From JAEUMD01 sp964559355 (lineage in GTDB: Bacteria; Pseudomonadota; Alphaproteobacteria; Rhizobiales; Hyphomicrobiaceae), in contig CAZLHQ010000006.1 in assembly GCA_964559355.1 (NCBI GenBank), forward strand, positions 1 to 51,338: 51,338 nt of DNA, read 5' to 3'. Positions within the stretch are counted from its first letter, which is position 1; the number at the start of each line of letters is the position of its first letter. The position numbers were made by a program, and so were the translations under genes. Shown here piece after piece: positions 8,621 to 16,880 of this stretch. Below the pieces are notes generated by a model. It worked only from the letters and a program-made list of their open reading frames with translations. It was not told the DNA's origin and made no database searches.

Positions 8621-9313
8621 GTGGGCGAGACCGTTGTCGCCGGGGGAGTGCATGATCTGTCACTCACCTCGCTTCTTCTGAATGCCGACCCGGTGGTGCA
8701 GGGCGTCATCGTTCTGCTCATCCTTGCATCGGTGATCTGCTGGGGCCTGATTTTCGAGAAGCTGGTTCGATTGATGGGCCTGAAGCGTCAGGTGGCAACG
8801 CTGGAGGATGCTGCGCGCGGCGGCGCGATGCCGGTTGCTCGAGATGGTGGCTATGCCACGTCGATCCTGTCGGCAGGCGAGTTCGAGACGCACGAGGGCC
8901 GCAACGCCGGCGAGGGTCTCAACGACATTCGCCTACGCGTCGAGCGCGCCATGCGAGGGGCGGTGCGCGGCGAGCTGAAACGTGTCGAGCAGGGCTTGCC
9001 GTTCCTGGCGACCGTCGGCTCGGCGGCGCCCTTCATCGGCTTGTTCGGCACGGTTTGGGGCATCATGCATTCCTTCACCGCCATCGCCCAGGCCAAGGAT
9101 ACGAGCCTCGCCGTGGTGGCGCCCGGCATCGCCGAGGCGTTGTTTGCCACCGCGATCGGACTGGCCGCCGCTATTCCCGCCGTCGTCGCCTACAATCAGA
9201 TCTCGGTTTCACTCGGTCGCGCTGCCGATCGCAGCAACGCGGCCGTGCATCGTATCGCCGCCCACTTTGCGCGCCATGAAACCGTTCAAGGCGCGTCAGC
9301 GAGGGGAAACTGA
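8621..9313 (+). CDS. exbB: ExbB/TolQ-type proton channel subunit
   Basis: Inner-membrane MotA/TolQ/ExbB protein of 230 aa. It forms the pentameric proton channel that, with ExbD, energises TonB. Three membrane segments are visible: about residues 24-46, 130-152 (in the FLATVGSAAPFIGLFGTVWGIM block, the family signature) and 170-195 (IAEALFATAIGLAAAIPAV). GTG 8621 is chosen because AAGGA at 8607-8611 has a 9-bp spacer; TTG 8615 would leave only 3 bp. exbD starts 4 bp after the stop. The ExbB rather than TolQ name rests on the adjacent tonB-like gene and the absence of tolA, tolB and pal. Confidence 0.9.
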   Translation: MGETVVAGGVHDLSLTSLLLNADPVVQGVIVLLILASVICWGLIFEKLVRLMGLKRQVATLEDAARGGAMPVARDGGYATSILSAGEFETHEGRNAGEGLNDIRLRVERAMRGAVRGELKRVEQGLPFLATVGSAAPFIGLFGTVWGIMHSFTAIAQAKDTSLAVVAPGIAEALFATAIGLAAAIPAVVAYNQISVSLGRAADRSNAAVHRIAAHFARHETVQGASARGN

Positions 9314-9316
9314 GCC

Positions 9317-9826
9317 ATGGGCATGCAGCTCGGTGGCCATTATCCCGATGAGCACGAAGACTCTGGCTATCGACCGATGGCCGAGATCAATATCACTCCA
9401 TTCGTCGACGTGATGCTGGTGCTGCTCATCATCTTCATGGTCGCCGCACCTTTGTTGATTCAGGGTGTGCCGGTCGATCTGCCGAGTACGACTGCGGCCA
9501 AGCTCGCGCAGACTCGCAAGCCGATGGTCGTGACGCTGGCGGCCGATGGCTCGCTGCATGTGCGCGACGAGCAAATCATCAAGGCCGGCTTCGTACAGCG
9601 GCTGAGGCAAATTCGCGCCAGCGAAGGCGACACTGTGGTTTATGTGCGCGCTGATCGCCGGGCCGCCTACGGCGATGTGATGGAGGTTCTGGGACGCGTC
9701 GGCGAGTCGGGCTATGCGCGCGTATCACTGCTATCCAATCCGGCACCGCGTGCGTCCGCTTCCGCGCCGCCGCCAAATGCAACTGCATCTTCGCCTGCAC
9801 CGGGTTCGGCCCCTGTCGGGAACTGA
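9317..9826 (+). CDS. exbD: ExbD/TolR-type biopolymer transport protein
   Basis: Partner of ExbB in the proton-driven motor, 169 aa. A short cytoplasmic N-terminus is followed by the single membrane helix in the motif MAEINITPFVDVMLVLLIIF. Asp31 in it is the conserved proton-carrying residue of ExbD/TolR. The periplasmic domain follows, ending in a Pro/Ala/Ser-rich tail. Spacing of 3-6 bp on both sides shows tight operon structure with exbB and tonB. Confidence 0.92.
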   Translation: MGMQLGGHYPDEHEDSGYRPMAEINITPFVDVMLVLLIIFMVAAPLLIQGVPVDLPSTTAAKLAQTRKPMVVTLAADGSLHVRDEQIIKAGFVQRLRQIRASEGDTVVYVRADRRAAYGDVMEVLGRVGESGYARVSLLSNPAPRASASAPPPNATASSPAPGSAPVGN

Positions 9827-9832
9827 TCGCCA

Positions 9833-10612
9833 ATGTATCGCTTCAGCGGTCTCAAAGCGTCGAGCCTTTTGATGTCGTGCGTGCTGCACGGTGCGCTGCT
9901 GGCGGCGTTCATCGATTTCAAGGGCGGGCGCGCGCTGGAGGCTGGCAGCGGCAACGATCTGCTGCGCATCGAGCAGGGCATGGCGATCGAAGGCCTGACG
10001 CGGTTAGGCGACGCGCCGGAAACGATCGAGGCGCGCGAGGTGGAAGAGCGTCAGGCGAGCGTGGCGCGGCCTGAGCTGGAGGAGATCAAGGCCAGCGAGG
10101 CGAAGCCCGAGGAACCGCCGCCGCCCGAGGAGGTGCGTGCCGTCGAGAAGCCGCCCGAGATCAAGGACGTGATCAGTTCGCCACTCGGGCCGCAACAAGA
10201 AGTCGAGCGCGTCTCCCCGCCACCTGAAGTGGTGAAGCCGCAGCCCAAGCAGGTGGCGACCGAGGAGCAGACCGAGCAAGTAGCGGTGATCGAGCAGAAG
10301 GCCGCCTCGCAAAACCAGGAAGGCGGCGATGCCACGCTTTATCGCGCCTATCTGGGCTCGATCCGCACTCACATCGAGCGCTTCAAGGTAAAGCCCAAAA
10401 CCCTCGAGGCAGGCACCGCCGTGGTTCGCTTCACGGTCAGCCGCGAGGGCGCCATCGTCAACCGCGAGGTGGCAATCAGCTCCGGCTCGATGAAGCTCGA
10501 CGAGGCGGCGCTGGCCGCCATCGACAAGGCGGCGCCATTCCCGAAGTTTCCAGAAGCGATCTCGCGCCAGGAGATCGTATTGTCTATTCCATTCCGTTTC
10601 GTGACGCGATGA
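9833..10612 (+). CDS. tonB: TonB family protein
   Basis: Energy-transducing protein of 259 aa linking the ExbBD motor to outer-membrane receptors. The N-terminal helix (about residues 9-26) contains a Ser/His pair like the one needed in TonB for coupling to ExbB. The central part is a Pro/Glu/Lys-rich spacer (many EEPPPPEE and PPEVV blocks) long enough to span the periplasm. The C-terminal domain (about 170-259) has the TonB/TolA C fold, with VVRFTVSREGAIVNREVAISSG and LDEAALAAIDKAAPFPKFP. No TonB-dependent receptor is encoded in the window, so the transported substrate is unknown. Confidence 0.9.
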   Translation: MYRFSGLKASSLLMSCVLHGALLAAFIDFKGGRALEAGSGNDLLRIEQGMAIEGLTRLGDAPETIEAREVEERQASVARPELEEIKASEAKPEEPPPPEEVRAVEKPPEIKDVISSPLGPQQEVERVSPPPEVVKPQPKQVATEEQTEQVAVIEQKAASQNQEGGDATLYRAYLGSIRTHIERFKVKPKTLEAGTAVVRFTVSREGAIVNREVAISSGSMKLDEAALAAIDKAAPFPKFPEAISRQEIVLSIPFRFVTR

Positions 10613-10647
10613 ATGCGGGTCGCATTCCAGACAGGAGCGCGGGCTAG

Positions 10648-11598
10648 GTGCGCATCGAATATCATCGCACGCTGATTGCCGACGTGGTGCGCAACCGCGC
10701 GTTCAGGGCTGCACTTGCCGGTTCGATCTCCAAGGGTTCGTCGTTGGTCGCCGATATTGGTGCCGGCACCGGCCTCATTGGCCTGATGGCGGCACGGCTT
10801 GGTGCACGCGAGGTCTATCTCTACGAGGTGGCCGAGGTGGCGGGTGTTGCCCACAAGGTGCTGAAAAAAAACCGTGCCCGAAATTGTCACATGATGCCGT
10901 TTCATTCGACCGAGGCCGCCGATCCGCCGCGCGTCGATATCGTCGTGTCAGAGACGCTTGGCAACTACGCGTTCGAGGAAAACATCATCGCCACCATGAA
11001 CGACGCGCGCTCGCGCCACCTGAAGCCGGGCGGCACGCTCATACCCTCGCGCATTCGCCAGTTTGTGGCCCCTGTCGTCGCGGGGCGCATTCACGGCGAA
11101 CTGCTGGCGTGGGACAAGGTGGGGGACGACGTGGGGCTAGACATCGATCTCAGTGATGCACGCACCATGAGCCTCAACAACATCTATGTGCGCCGCATCG
11201 CGTCAGATGAGCTTCTCTCGGGCGGGGCGAGCGTGGTGTGCTGGGATGAAGCGGATTTGACACGCGCATGCTCGTCAACAAGGAAGGGCGAGGCGCGCTT
11301 TGCTGTGAAGAAGACGACCACGATTTTTGGATTTGCGGTGTGGTGGGAGGCGGATCTGGCCCCCGGAATCGTCTTGTCGACTTCGCCCGATGCGGCGCAG
11401 ACGCATTGGGAGCAGCTCTATTTTCCACTGCTGACGCCGATCACCGCGGCTGCTGGGGAAGCCGTGGGAATATCGCTCACCTCGCGCTCGTCCGAGCAAG
11501 CGGGCACGCATCTGCAGTGGAAGGCGCAGCATTTCGATCGTGGCGGCAAGACGCAATCGCGACAGGCGCTCGATCTCGACAAGGGTTATCTGCCTTGA
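10648..11598 (+). CDS. PRMT-like class I SAM-dependent methyltransferase
   Basis: A 316-aa protein with the layout of protein arginine methyltransferases, a family far better known from eukaryotes. Motif I VADIGAGTG is at 34-42 and the acidic end of beta-2 (LYE) at 58-60. A double-E-like loop runs SETLGNYAFEEN at about 101-112, in the place where PRMTs carry SExMGxxLxxE. HLKPGG is the post-I motif. QTHWEQLYFPL at about 251-261 matches the THW loop of PRMTs. The C-terminal half is strand-rich, as in the PRMT barrel. GTG 10648 follows AGGAG at 10632-10636. It lies 35 bp after tonB and is probably co-transcribed. Whether it methylates arginine or another acceptor cannot be read from sequence. 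Confidence 0.75.
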   Translation: MRIEYHRTLIADVVRNRAFRAALAGSISKGSSLVADIGAGTGLIGLMAARLGAREVYLYEVAEVAGVAHKVLKKNRARNCHMMPFHSTEAADPPRVDIVVSETLGNYAFEENIIATMNDARSRHLKPGGTLIPSRIRQFVAPVVAGRIHGELLAWDKVGDDVGLDIDLSDARTMSLNNIYVRRIASDELLSGGASVVCWDEADLTRACSSTRKGEARFAVKKTTTIFGFAVWWEADLAPGIVLSTSPDAAQTHWEQLYFPLLTPITAAAGEAVGISLTSRSSEQAGTHLQWKAQHFDRGGKTQSRQALDLDKGYLP

Positions 11599-11647
11599 CC
11601 GTTGAACCATTGGGCCGTTGAACCGTGGTGACCGCGACGGCGCGCCC

Positions 11648-12205
11648 TCACGAGTTCGGTTGCAGTTCCCAAACCGTAATCGACTTCACCTGCAACTGCT
11701 TCAGAATGGCGCCGCCGTTGTTCCAGCCGAACATCGCCACGCTGACGGCGATGATGAGGGCGAGGGATATTACGATTGAAACCGTCCATCCGGCGAGGTC
11801 GCGAAAGCGCGCGCGCCAGCGCTGCCGTCGAGCCTTTTTCACCCAAACGGCGGACAAGGCTGCCGAGTGTTCGGGCAGAGCTTCACCGAAATGAGGTGCG
11901 GCGGGATCGTCATCCAACGTGTCGTTTTCTTCGTCCTCGATCGCGGGGGACGGAGTCGCTGCCAAGGCTGCCGTCGCCACCGCATGACGTTCGACGAAGG
12001 CGCGATCGTCCTCCTCGCCCAGCCAATGCGCTGGCGCCGGCTTCGCAGTGGCCTCAGAGCGCTGCGGCCGTTTCTCGATGATGCGCGCGATCTCAGCGGC
12101 AAGGTGCGTTTCGTCCAGCGGAAGGGGTGGCGGGCCGGCAACTTGGTCGTCCTCGCGTGCCTTTTCGAATAGCCGGGCGGTACGATGCAGGAAGTGCTTG
12201 CTCAC
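11648..12205 (-). CDS. Hypothetical single-pass membrane protein
   Basis: A 185-aa protein of unknown function. The first ~120 residues are hydrophilic with acidic runs (EDEENDTLDDD) and look cytoplasmic and partly disordered. A basic stretch (KKARRQRWRARFRD) precedes one transmembrane helix at about residues 140-162, leaving a short C-terminus outside; the positive-inside rule supports a cytoplasmic N-terminus. GTG 12205 is chosen because GGAGG lies 10 bp upstream on the minus strand; a longer form beginning at 12367 has no family-like sequence in its first 54 residues. Not recognised as a named family. Confidence 0.6.
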   Translation of the reverse strand: MSKHFLHRTARLFEKAREDDQVAGPPPLPLDETHLAAEIARIIEKRPQRSEATAKPAPAHWLGEEDDRAFVERHAVATAALAATPSPAIEDEENDTLDDDPAAPHFGEALPEHSAALSAVWVKKARRQRWRARFRDLAGWTVSIVISLALIIAVSVAMFGWNNGGAILKQLQVKSITVWELQPNS

Positions 12206-12587
12206 GACGCCCGACCCTCCAAGCTGAAGGCCAGTGTCGGCGTGACGCCCGTGCCGAGCGTTGCGGCCAGCGGCCGGGTCGAGACGTTGCCTCGCGAGCG
12301 CCTGCTCGCAGGCGTCTGTGGATGTGCCCGTGGAGTACGCATACATACGCTCCAGGCACCAAGTCACCGCTCTTGGTACGCGACTTCAATTGACTATGGC
12401 ACGGGTCCCTCGATCCGCGCCCCCTGTGGATAACTTAGTGCGGACCACTTGCCGTGGCAACAATTCCGTGCGCTGCGGATGACATTTTTGCTCAATGCGG
12501 AGCAATCGGATATCGATTGTCGTGAATGAAGTCTGCACGCCATGCTATGCGCACCAATCGCCACTTGCGCAGAAGAGGAATTCTCTC
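12206..12587. other. Divergent intergenic region with one perfect DnaA-box match
   Basis: 382 bp between the hypothetical membrane protein and NnrU, presumably holding both promoters. TGTGGATAA at 12425-12433 is the complement of TTATCCACA, a perfect DnaA box. A related but imperfect match (TGTGGATGT) lies about 110 bp upstream. With no cluster of boxes, no AT-rich unwinding element and no oriC-linked genes, this is not an origin. Confidence 0.35.
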
Positions 12588-13169
12588 ATGCTTCCCTTGA
12601 TTATCGGTCTCGCGCTGTTTCTCGGCATCCACCTGCTGCCTACGTCGCCGCAAACGCGCACGGGACTGGTCGAAAGGTTCGGTGAGACTTCCTACAAGCT
12701 CGCCTTCTCGGTCGTCTCACTCGCTGGCCTGATCCTCATCGTACTTGGTTATCACAAGCTGCAGGTGATGCCGGGCAAGAACCCGGTGTTGTGGACCCCG
12801 CCGGCAGGCATGCGCCACGCGACCATGGCGTTGATGCTGCCGGCAATGATCCTGCTGGTTGCTGCATACATTCCCTCGCGCATCCGCACGGCCGCGCGCC
12901 ATCCCATGCTGGTGGCGGTCAAGCTATGGGCGCTTGGCCATCTGCTGGTGAACGGCGACCTCGCCTCGATCGTGTTGTTCGGCTCGTTCCTGGCTTATGC
13001 CGTCTATGACCGCATATCGGTGAAGCGGCGCGGCGCCAGCAATCCGATGTTTGCCAAACCGGGAACGCTGATGGGCGACATTGCCGCCGTCGTCATTGGC
13101 GTCGCGCTCTATCTCGCCTTCGTCTATGGGGGCCATGCGCTCTTGATCGGCGTGCCGATTTTGAGCTGA
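12588..13169 (+). CDS. NnrU family membrane protein
   Basis: Integral membrane protein of 193 aa in the NnrU family, first described next to nitric-oxide reductase genes in denitrifiers but widespread in alphaproteobacteria; its biochemical role is not settled. Five or six hydrophobic helices are visible, starting at residue 2. Family-like blocks include HLLPTSP near the N-terminus, LVAVKLWALGHLLVNGDLAS and FGSFLAYAVYDRISVKRR. ATG 12588 follows GAGGA at 12575-12579 with an 8-bp spacer; the in-frame region upstream to 12495 is not family-like. No nitric-oxide reductase or denitrification genes are nearby. Confidence 0.88.
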   Translation: MLPLIIGLALFLGIHLLPTSPQTRTGLVERFGETSYKLAFSVVSLAGLILIVLGYHKLQVMPGKNPVLWTPPAGMRHATMALMLPAMILLVAAYIPSRIRTAARHPMLVAVKLWALGHLLVNGDLASIVLFGSFLAYAVYDRISVKRRGASNPMFAKPGTLMGDIAAVVIGVALYLAFVYGGHALLIGVPILS

Positions 13170-13271
13170 GCCGACGCCCGCCGCCGTTCTTTCCGGTTCC
13201 TGATCTGCGTCGAATGCCACCGGCGGGGACGGCCCATAGCCGTCACCCGACCCGCACAGAACCGAGCCTGC

Positions 13272-15113
13272 TCAGGAGCGTGGCTGAACGATGATGTCGG
13301 TGCCCTTGCCGGTTTCCGGGCTCGCCGACTCGTCGGAGATGATGAGCGTCGAGCCGGGCTTGACCAACTCACGGATACGCGCTTGCGCCTCGTCCGACAA
13401 CGCGAGGCGATCGAGCGCATTGCGGGCGTCGGGCAGCGGCACTTGTGCCTGCGGGACTTCAGCGGCGGAAGCATCACGTGCGGCGGATCGCGACTTCTTC
13501 TGCCGGCTCATGTCAAGTCTCGTCAGCGTCATCGCCTGCCAGTCGAGGTTGGTGTCGCTGCCGTCGAGGAAGCGCTTGGCGGTGAACACATGCGTGCCGA
13601 TGCGCGCTTCGGGTTGGGCAAACGAAACTGGCGCCTGATAGACCTCCTCGAAGCCCTGGCGCACATGCACGGTTCCCGACTTGCGGCTGATGAAGATGGT
13701 TGCCGGCTTGCCGAACTGCTGCAGGGCCTGCACAGCGCGTTTGTGTTCCGCCTCGGCGCGATCGAGCCCGTTGCGGGCGCTGGCATAGGACTTGCGCGAC
13801 TCGGCCAGCTCGGTCTCGATCACACGCACGGCTTCTTCGTGCGTGGCGACAATATTCTTTTGCGAGGCTGCGATCATTTCGGCGGCATCGAGTTCGTGCA
13901 GCCGAGACAGCAGATCGGATTCCAGCGCCGTCTCGGTGGCGGCGGCATCCTCGCGCTCCTGGGCATCGCGCGCCGCCTCGCGGTTGCGCAGTTCGACACG
14001 CGCCAGCAGGTCATCGGGTTGACGGTCGCTGGCGGCGTCTTCCAGATGTTGCAGTTTGCGCTGCTCTGCGCGTTGCTCGGCGCTGGCCAACAGGCGCGAT
14101 TGCTGCTTGATGAATTCCTGCAGACGCCGTTCCACAGCTGCCTTGGCGCGCTCCTTGTCGCGCGTGTCGCGCACCAACCGGGGCTCGGCGAGGCGGGCAT
14201 CGCGCAGGTCGAGCCGCGCTTTGCGCAGACGCTCGTTGGTCGTTGCGGCGAGGTCGGCAGCCTCGACGTGATCGTCCTTTTGCTGGGCGACGATGTCGGC
14301 GCGCTTTTCGATTTCGGCCTGCCGCTCAGCCAGGGCCATGGCGCGGGTGCGCGTGGCATTGGCAGAGCTGCCGGCATTGCTGGCGGCGCCATCCGGATTG
14401 GTCGCGACTTGGATGACAGCCTCGGCCGCCACAGCAGGGGTGACGCCCAGCATGGCCGACACGGTGCTGGCGCCCGCGGCCGTCGTTGCATGGTTCGGCC
14501 GCTGTGGCTGGTGTGCCGACGCCGCATCCTCGACGCGGCCCGCCGGCAGGGCCTGGAACAAGCGCGGGTGACGGATGGGCTGCGGCTCCACCATCTCGTC
14601 GACGACGATGACGCGTGTGCCGATGTCAGTTATTTCGAACAGCGAGCGCGAGAATTCGTGCGGCAGCCTGATGCAGCCGTGGGACGCGGGATAGCCAGGC
14701 AGCACGCCGGCGTGAAGCGCCACGCCCGACCATGTGATGCGCTGCATGTTGGGCATCGGCGCGTCGTCGTAAAGATTGGAGAAGTGTACGCGGCTCTTCT
14801 GCAGGATCGAGAAGATGCCGGTTGGCGTCGAGTAGCCGCGTTGGCCCGACGAGATCGGCGATTGGGCCACGACGCCACGGCTGTCGAACACCTGCAAGCG
14901 CTGCTCGTTCAGGGAGACGATGATCGTCAATGTTTCGCCGGAAGCCGGCTGGCGGACCACGCGGGTGAAGCCGCCAGGCTTGGCGCTCGCTTCGAGCGGC
15001 ACTGCCACCAATGCCGTCAGCAACGCTGTCGAGGAAAGCAGGCCCGCAACAGCAGCCGTCAGCAGCGACGGTTGGCGATGGGTGGAGGATGCCGAATGCT
15101 TCGAGGTACGCAC
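13272..15113 (-). CDS. L,D-transpeptidase with coiled coil and second degenerate YkuD domain
   Basis: A 613-aa exported peptidoglycan cross-linking enzyme (3-3 cross-links, or attachment of proteins to peptidoglycan). An uncleaved or cleaved signal segment lies at about 17-45. The first YkuD domain spans about 60-175 and carries the catalytic set: His134 in ALHAG and His145/Cys147/Arg149 in SHGCIR. Residues 230-460 are highly charged and Ala/Glu/Arg-rich with heptad character, a long coiled coil. A second YkuD-like start (TIFISRKSGTVHVRQGF, then RIGTHVFTAKRF) appears at about 470-515 and ends with PGSTLIISDE near 590, but it has no SHGC motif and so should be inactive. The family is usually 150-400 aa, so this architecture is unusual. 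The gene is convergent with nnrU. Confidence 0.88.
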   Translation of the reverse strand: MRTSKHSASSTHRQPSLLTAAVAGLLSSTALLTALVAVPLEASAKPGGFTRVVRQPASGETLTIIVSLNEQRLQVFDSRGVVAQSPISSGQRGYSTPTGIFSILQKSRVHFSNLYDDAPMPNMQRITWSGVALHAGVLPGYPASHGCIRLPHEFSRSLFEITDIGTRVIVVDEMVEPQPIRHPRLFQALPAGRVEDAASAHQPQRPNHATTAAGASTVSAMLGVTPAVAAEAVIQVATNPDGAASNAGSSANATRTRAMALAERQAEIEKRADIVAQQKDDHVEAADLAATTNERLRKARLDLRDARLAEPRLVRDTRDKERAKAAVERRLQEFIKQQSRLLASAEQRAEQRKLQHLEDAASDRQPDDLLARVELRNREAARDAQEREDAAATETALESDLLSRLHELDAAEMIAASQKNIVATHEEAVRVIETELAESRKSYASARNGLDRAEAEHKRAVQALQQFGKPATIFISRKSGTVHVRQGFEEVYQAPVSFAQPEARIGTHVFTAKRFLDGSDTNLDWQAMTLTRLDMSRQKKSRSAARDASAAEVPQAQVPLPDARNALDRLALSDEAQARIRELVKPGSTLIISDESASPETGKGTDIIVQPRS

Positions 15114-15696
15114 GCTACTCTATGCCCCATACATCGAACTGGGTCGGGTCCGGCACAACGCTCTCACAACGCTCTAGAGTGGCGATCGAATATTCCGCTG
15201 CATTCTACCCGGTAGATTGGCAAGCGGACTTCACGATCTGAGTTCACTATAGGCTGATGATCTTTCTAGTGTCGTTCAGATCGCTAAATTCGTTCGATGG
15301 TGATTGGCCTACGAGACGAATTTGGCGATGTCCGACACTAGCCGAACGCGCCTAAATCTTGGTTATCAGCGTGGTTTTGCGGCTGCAACGCAAACTGGTC
15401 CCGCACAAGGATGATTGTTGCGAGAGTGTGGCCCGCAGGCAAATACACCTGATCTCGCGGCGTGGACGCGGGGCGCCGCAACCGAGCATTGCAGGCGCGC
15501 CCAGGGTGGCGGTCGGCGGGTTGTTTGCCATGCCGCCGAAATGGCCGGGTGCGGTTGCTGGATGGCCGGGCGCTGGTGCGCTATTGCTTGAAGCTGGAGC
15601 CGCCATTGGGCGGCACACCCGTATCAATTGGCTAAGGCGCAGATGCCGGGTTCGCCCGCCGCTGGGCTTTGGTTGCTTCAAGAAAGTTCGCGGTCG
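15114..15696. other. Divergent intergenic region upstream of panB
   Basis: 583 bp between the L,D-transpeptidase and panB start points. It contains the palindromic element at 15266-15341 described separately. The remainder has no open frame with recognisable sequence. Promoters for both genes must lie here but none stands out. Confidence 0.4.
15266..15341. repeat. Palindromic element, copy 1
   Basis: A 76-bp imperfect inverted repeat. The left arm begins CTAGTGTCG and continues through ATCGCTAAATTCG; the right arm ends CGACACTAG and contains CGAATTTGGCGAT. It shares GTCGTTCAGAT, AATTCGTT, GACGAATT, GCGAT and a terminal CACTAG in the same order with a second copy at 20815-20887. Both copies are intergenic and lie upstream of plus-strand genes. 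The element could be a REP-like mobile palindrome or an extended operator. Confidence 0.7.
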
Positions 15697-16602
15697 ATGT
15701 CGTCACAATCGCATGCCGGGGCCGATGGCGCCCCCAAGGTCAGACGTCTCATGGCGCCAGACATCACAGCCAAGAAGGGTGTCGAACCGATCGTCTCGCT
15801 GACGTCCTACCACGCCCACACCGCAGCAATTGCTGACAAGTATTGCGACTTTCTGCTGGTCGGCGACAGTCTCGGCATGGTCATGCACGGCTACGAAACG
15901 ACCGTGCCTGTGCCGCTCGAGCTGATGATCATGCATGGTCGCGCGGTGGTGAGGGGCGCGCGGCGTTCGCTGGTTGTCGTCGACATGCCGTTCGGCACCT
16001 ATGAGGAAAGTCCTCCGGTAGCGTTCCGCAATGCCGCGCGCGTGATGAAGGAAACGGACTGCGGAGCGGTCAAGCTCGAGGGTGGGCGGCGCATGGCCGA
16101 GACCATCCGCTACCTGGTCGATCGCGGCATCCCGGTCATGGCGCATATCGGTCTGACGCCGCAGTCCATCAACGTCATCGGTGGTTTCAAGGCGCAGGGG
16201 CGGGAAGCGGCGCAATGGGCGGCAATCGAGGAGGATGCGCGGCAGGTGTCGGACGCGGGCGCCTTCTCGGTGGTTCTGGAAGCCATGGCCGAGCCGCTGG
16301 CCGCCAAGATCACCGCCAAGATCCCCATTCCCACCATCGGCATCGGTGCCTCGGCCGCCTGCGATGGGCAAATCCTGGTGATGGAGGATATGCTCGGGCT
16401 GTCGCCAAGGGTGCCGAAATTCGTCAAGGAATTCGGGGCCATCGGTGCGGCCATCGAGGGAGCCATCAAGGGCTATGCGGATGAGGTGAGGGCGCGTAGC
16501 TTCCCTGCCCCCGAGCATACCTATGCCATGCGCGCAGCAGCTGCCGGCCCCGCCACGGCTGCACCGCGAGCCACGAAAAAGACCAAAAATCAGGGCAGTT
16601 GA
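15697..16602 (+). CDS. panB: 3-methyl-2-oxobutanoate hydroxymethyltransferase
   Basis: Cytoplasmic enzyme of pantothenate/CoA synthesis. It transfers the hydroxymethyl group of methylene-tetrahydrofolate to alpha-ketoisovalerate to form ketopantoate. The family signature is intact: LLVGDSLGMVMHGYE and VVVDMPFGTYE carry the metal-binding aspartates, VKLEGG the active-site lysine, and SVVLEAM the catalytic glutamate. PTIGIGASAACDGQILV is the conserved C-terminal loop. ATG 15697 gives 301 aa; ATG 15750 is an alternative that would give a length nearer to E. coli PanB (264 aa). The C-terminal ~20 residues are an extra Ala/Lys-rich tail. No panC is adjacent. Confidence 0.95.
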   Translation: MSSQSHAGADGAPKVRRLMAPDITAKKGVEPIVSLTSYHAHTAAIADKYCDFLLVGDSLGMVMHGYETTVPVPLELMIMHGRAVVRGARRSLVVVDMPFGTYEESPPVAFRNAARVMKETDCGAVKLEGGRRMAETIRYLVDRGIPVMAHIGLTPQSINVIGGFKAQGREAAQWAAIEEDARQVSDAGAFSVVLEAMAEPLAAKITAKIPIPTIGIGASAACDGQILVMEDMLGLSPRVPKFVKEFGAIGAAIEGAIKGYADEVRARSFPAPEHTYAMRAAAAGPATAAPRATKKTKNQGS

Positions 16603-16880
16603 ACAATCTTCATGGCTCTGCCGGGGGCGCGCAGACCATGGGCAGACAGGGTTGAGGCAGGCTGGTTTGGCCTGTTGATGGGCATCGCACATCGGGGATT
16701 GAGCGCTCGGTTGCGGGTGCTTTTTCTTGCGTCACAAGCGCCGTCCGCTATCAATGCGGGCTTCCTTGCCCCGATTGCGGGCGGTCGGCCCGGCTGTGGC
16801 GTGCACCGCGAGCGTGGCGGCAAAATTCGTGAGATGTGGGATCGAGCAGATCCGTCGGAAGAACCAGGACGCAAGCATTT

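Noticed and set aside
12425..12433. Perfect DnaA box as a sign of a replication origin
   Set aside because: It is a single box; a 9-mer like this occurs by chance about once per 130 kb counting both strands. No box cluster, AT-rich unwinding element or oriC-linked genes are present.
13383..15215. A 610-codon open frame on the plus strand opposite the L,D-transpeptidase
   Set aside because: It is antisense to a clearly homologous gene, has no recognisable domain and is rich in Arg/His/Gly as expected from reading G+C-rich codons backwards.
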